A stretch of 64,000 nt of DNA from Campylorhamphus procurvoides (taxonomy: Eukaryota > Chordata > Aves > Passeriformes > Dendrocolaptidae), in assembly GCA_013396655.1 (NCBI GenBank), contig WBMV01000460.1, positions 164,209 to 228,208 on the forward strand, in the 5' to 3' direction. The notes under the pieces were generated by a model. That model did not search any database, was not told the origin of the DNA, and saw only the letters and a program-made list of their open reading frames with translations. Positions 62,501 through 64,000 of the stretch are shown here, in pieces. The number at the start of each line of letters is the position of its first letter. Position 1 is the first letter of the stretch. The translations under genes and the position numbers were made by a program.

Positions 62501-63619
62501 GTGTGTGAGAAAGTCAGGTAAAATACTGGTGGATGTTATGAATAAATGCAACTCTCCAGACAGCCCGTTGTTGAACAGTACAGTCCTGATTCACTCAACC
62601 ATATAAAATTATAATTAGTCATGTCCCAAACTCAGCACAGCTTGCTGAATAGGCTGTTTATGTAAGATCCCTGTAGCAGACTTAGGAGTCATGGCATAGG
62701 AAATGAACGCTAGTATGAAAAAATCAAACAGTTTTTCCCATAAGAAGCTAAAGTCTTGAGGTCAAAATCAGCTCTGTGTAGATGAAAGAGTCATATACAT
62801 GCTTCAAGCCATAATCTGGATAATTTTTGCAGGTGAATATGGCATTGGTGCATCCTGTACAAAAGCTACTGCATCCACCAAATGATGCAGCAGGAAATTC
62901 TAACCTCAGAGAAATGAGTGGAAACCTTGCCATGCATTTGACAGTATTATAACTTTATTAATCACGATGACTGGCAGAAACTGGTGGAGCAAGGGAATGT
63001 GATCACTTCGAGATCAACCTACAGGGTATGAGTACACACCCAGCCAAATTTTGCAGAGTGCCACAGACAGCGATACACAGTTGCTCCTTGTAAAAATGAC
63101 AGCAAGAAACCTCCTCTTTATGACGAACAGGTGGTAAGATTTTGTAGCTCAGTGTTTGTAAGCCTCCAAACTGGAGCATGAAACCTTTGCCTGCAAAAAG
63201 CACATTTTGGAACGTTTTCCCACAACTTGTTAAGTATCAGAGCTGGATATTTAGTTGGAAACAGACTTCTTGCTTAGAAGCATTCTTTGATATTTCTTGA
63301 GGAATTTTGTGATGAGGACATTTAAAACCAAAGTATTTGAGTGAGTGGCTTAACCTTTTTTCCTGACTGAACGGGTAATTGAAACATGCAAAGTCATTCT
63401 TATGTCTACAGTCATGAATCTTCCTGTTCTGCTTTTATAGAATACTGTACACTGGGAACCGTGTGCAGGAGTAGAGCTAATGTGTGTTATGGTAATACAA
63501 ATAGTAAATACAGGAATAATCAGCAGCAGATGGGATCTTCACAGAGCTTTTGCTGATGAGTCTATAGGAACACCACCTCAGTAGAATAGGCCACTTAACA
63601 AAGGATGAGGGAGCAGTCA

Positions 63620-63800
63620 GGATTCTATAATTGAAATTAACTGTATGTTGTTTCAATTAATTGTTCCAATTAGTCTCTTCTCAGTTATGCCTTTTTGTAA
63701 TGGTGTCATCTGGGATGCTGTGAGAAATTGAAAATGCCCTAATGGTCAGATGCTCATCAATTAAAGAACTTTCTAATTAGCTCCCTGAGAAGAATTTATT
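63620..63800. promoter_or_regulatory. AATTA-rich segment, candidate conserved element
   Basis: Repeated homeodomain-type cores (AATTA in TCAATTAATTG, CCAATTAG, TCAATTAAAG, CTAATTAG) in a mixed, non-repetitive context. The style resembles deeply conserved developmental enhancers, but conservation cannot be seen from one sequence. Confidence 0.25.
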
Positions 63801-64000
63801 GTAAGAATGAAAAATTTTATAGGTGGAATAAGTGAGAAGTTGTTTTTATTACATGACTAATTTTCCTCTCAGTGATAACATTATTTCTGTTGCCAAAAAT
63901 ATTTTTTAGAAATCCCTTTAATAGAAAAGAAAAGAAGGAAACAGCTGGTTTGGTTCTATCTAGTAACGTCTTGTTCTTACAAGCTCCCTTTTACAATGAT

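Larger units (their letters stand above)
40561..64000. other. Upstream intergenic region, no gene seen
   Basis: More than 23 kb without a recognisable exon series or RNA gene. In vertebrates the region between VLDLR and SMARCA2 is a long gene-poor interval, and no SMARCA2 helicase coding sequence appears here. Features found are simple repeats, two palindromes, one CR1 fragment, a GC-richer patch at 53340-53570 and an AATTA-rich segment near the right end. Confidence 0.65.

Noticed and set aside
40561..64000. SMARCA2 or other upstream genes
   Set aside because: No helicase, bromodomain or other exon series found; all ORFs are short and without splice context.

Overview
The window is vertebrate nuclear DNA, almost certainly from a bird. 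It has long AT-rich non-coding stretches, small introns, degraded CR1-type LINE tails, a solitary LTR of a kind common in bird genomes, and two CpG-rich islands. There is no sign of bacterial organisation (no operons, no long intronless ORFs). Draft-assembly scars are visible: gaps of 37 and 719 N, plus two single-N joins.

The only protein-coding gene I can support is VLDLR, the very low density lipoprotein receptor (in birds the LR8/vitellogenin receptor). It is on the minus strand. Eighteen coding exons, equivalent to human exons 2-19, lie between 35973 and 26190. Splice phases agree from exon to exon, and joined they give 847 residues plus a stop, without the signal-peptide exon. The order is eight LDL-receptor class A repeats, EGF-A and EGF-B, a YWTD beta-propeller, EGF-C, an O-linked sugar cassette, one membrane span, and a cytoplasmic tail with FDNPVY. 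Exon 1 and the core promoter probably fall in the 719-N gap at 39623-40341, which has GC-rich sequence on both sides. The 3' UTR runs left from 26189 to a proximal poly(A) signal at 25594-25599. A plausible distal signal lies at 22111-22116.

Region by region: 1-6193 is non-coding with a GT-rich tract and a CR1 tail. 6199-7134 is a solo LTR with perfect 5-bp target-site duplications and an internal assembly duplication. 7140-12400 is non-coding with a possible second LTR fragment. 12421-13260 is an orphan CpG island. 13300-22090 is non-coding with a CR1 fragment. 22100-26189 is the VLDLR 3' end and downstream flank. 26190-39622 is VLDLR. 40342-64000 is the upstream flank of VLDLR, with no recognisable exon but several simple repeats, palindromes, a CR1 fragment and an AT-rich segment that looks like a conserved element. 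Neither of the neighbours expected from vertebrate synteny (KCNV2 downstream, SMARCA2 upstream) is in the window.

I found no new multi-gene system. The points most worth checking are four perfect Pumilio-type sites in the proximal VLDLR 3' UTR, a GC-AG intron in VLDLR, the strand-composition switch that suggests a longer VLDLR transcript, the clean solo LTR, and the orphan CpG island.
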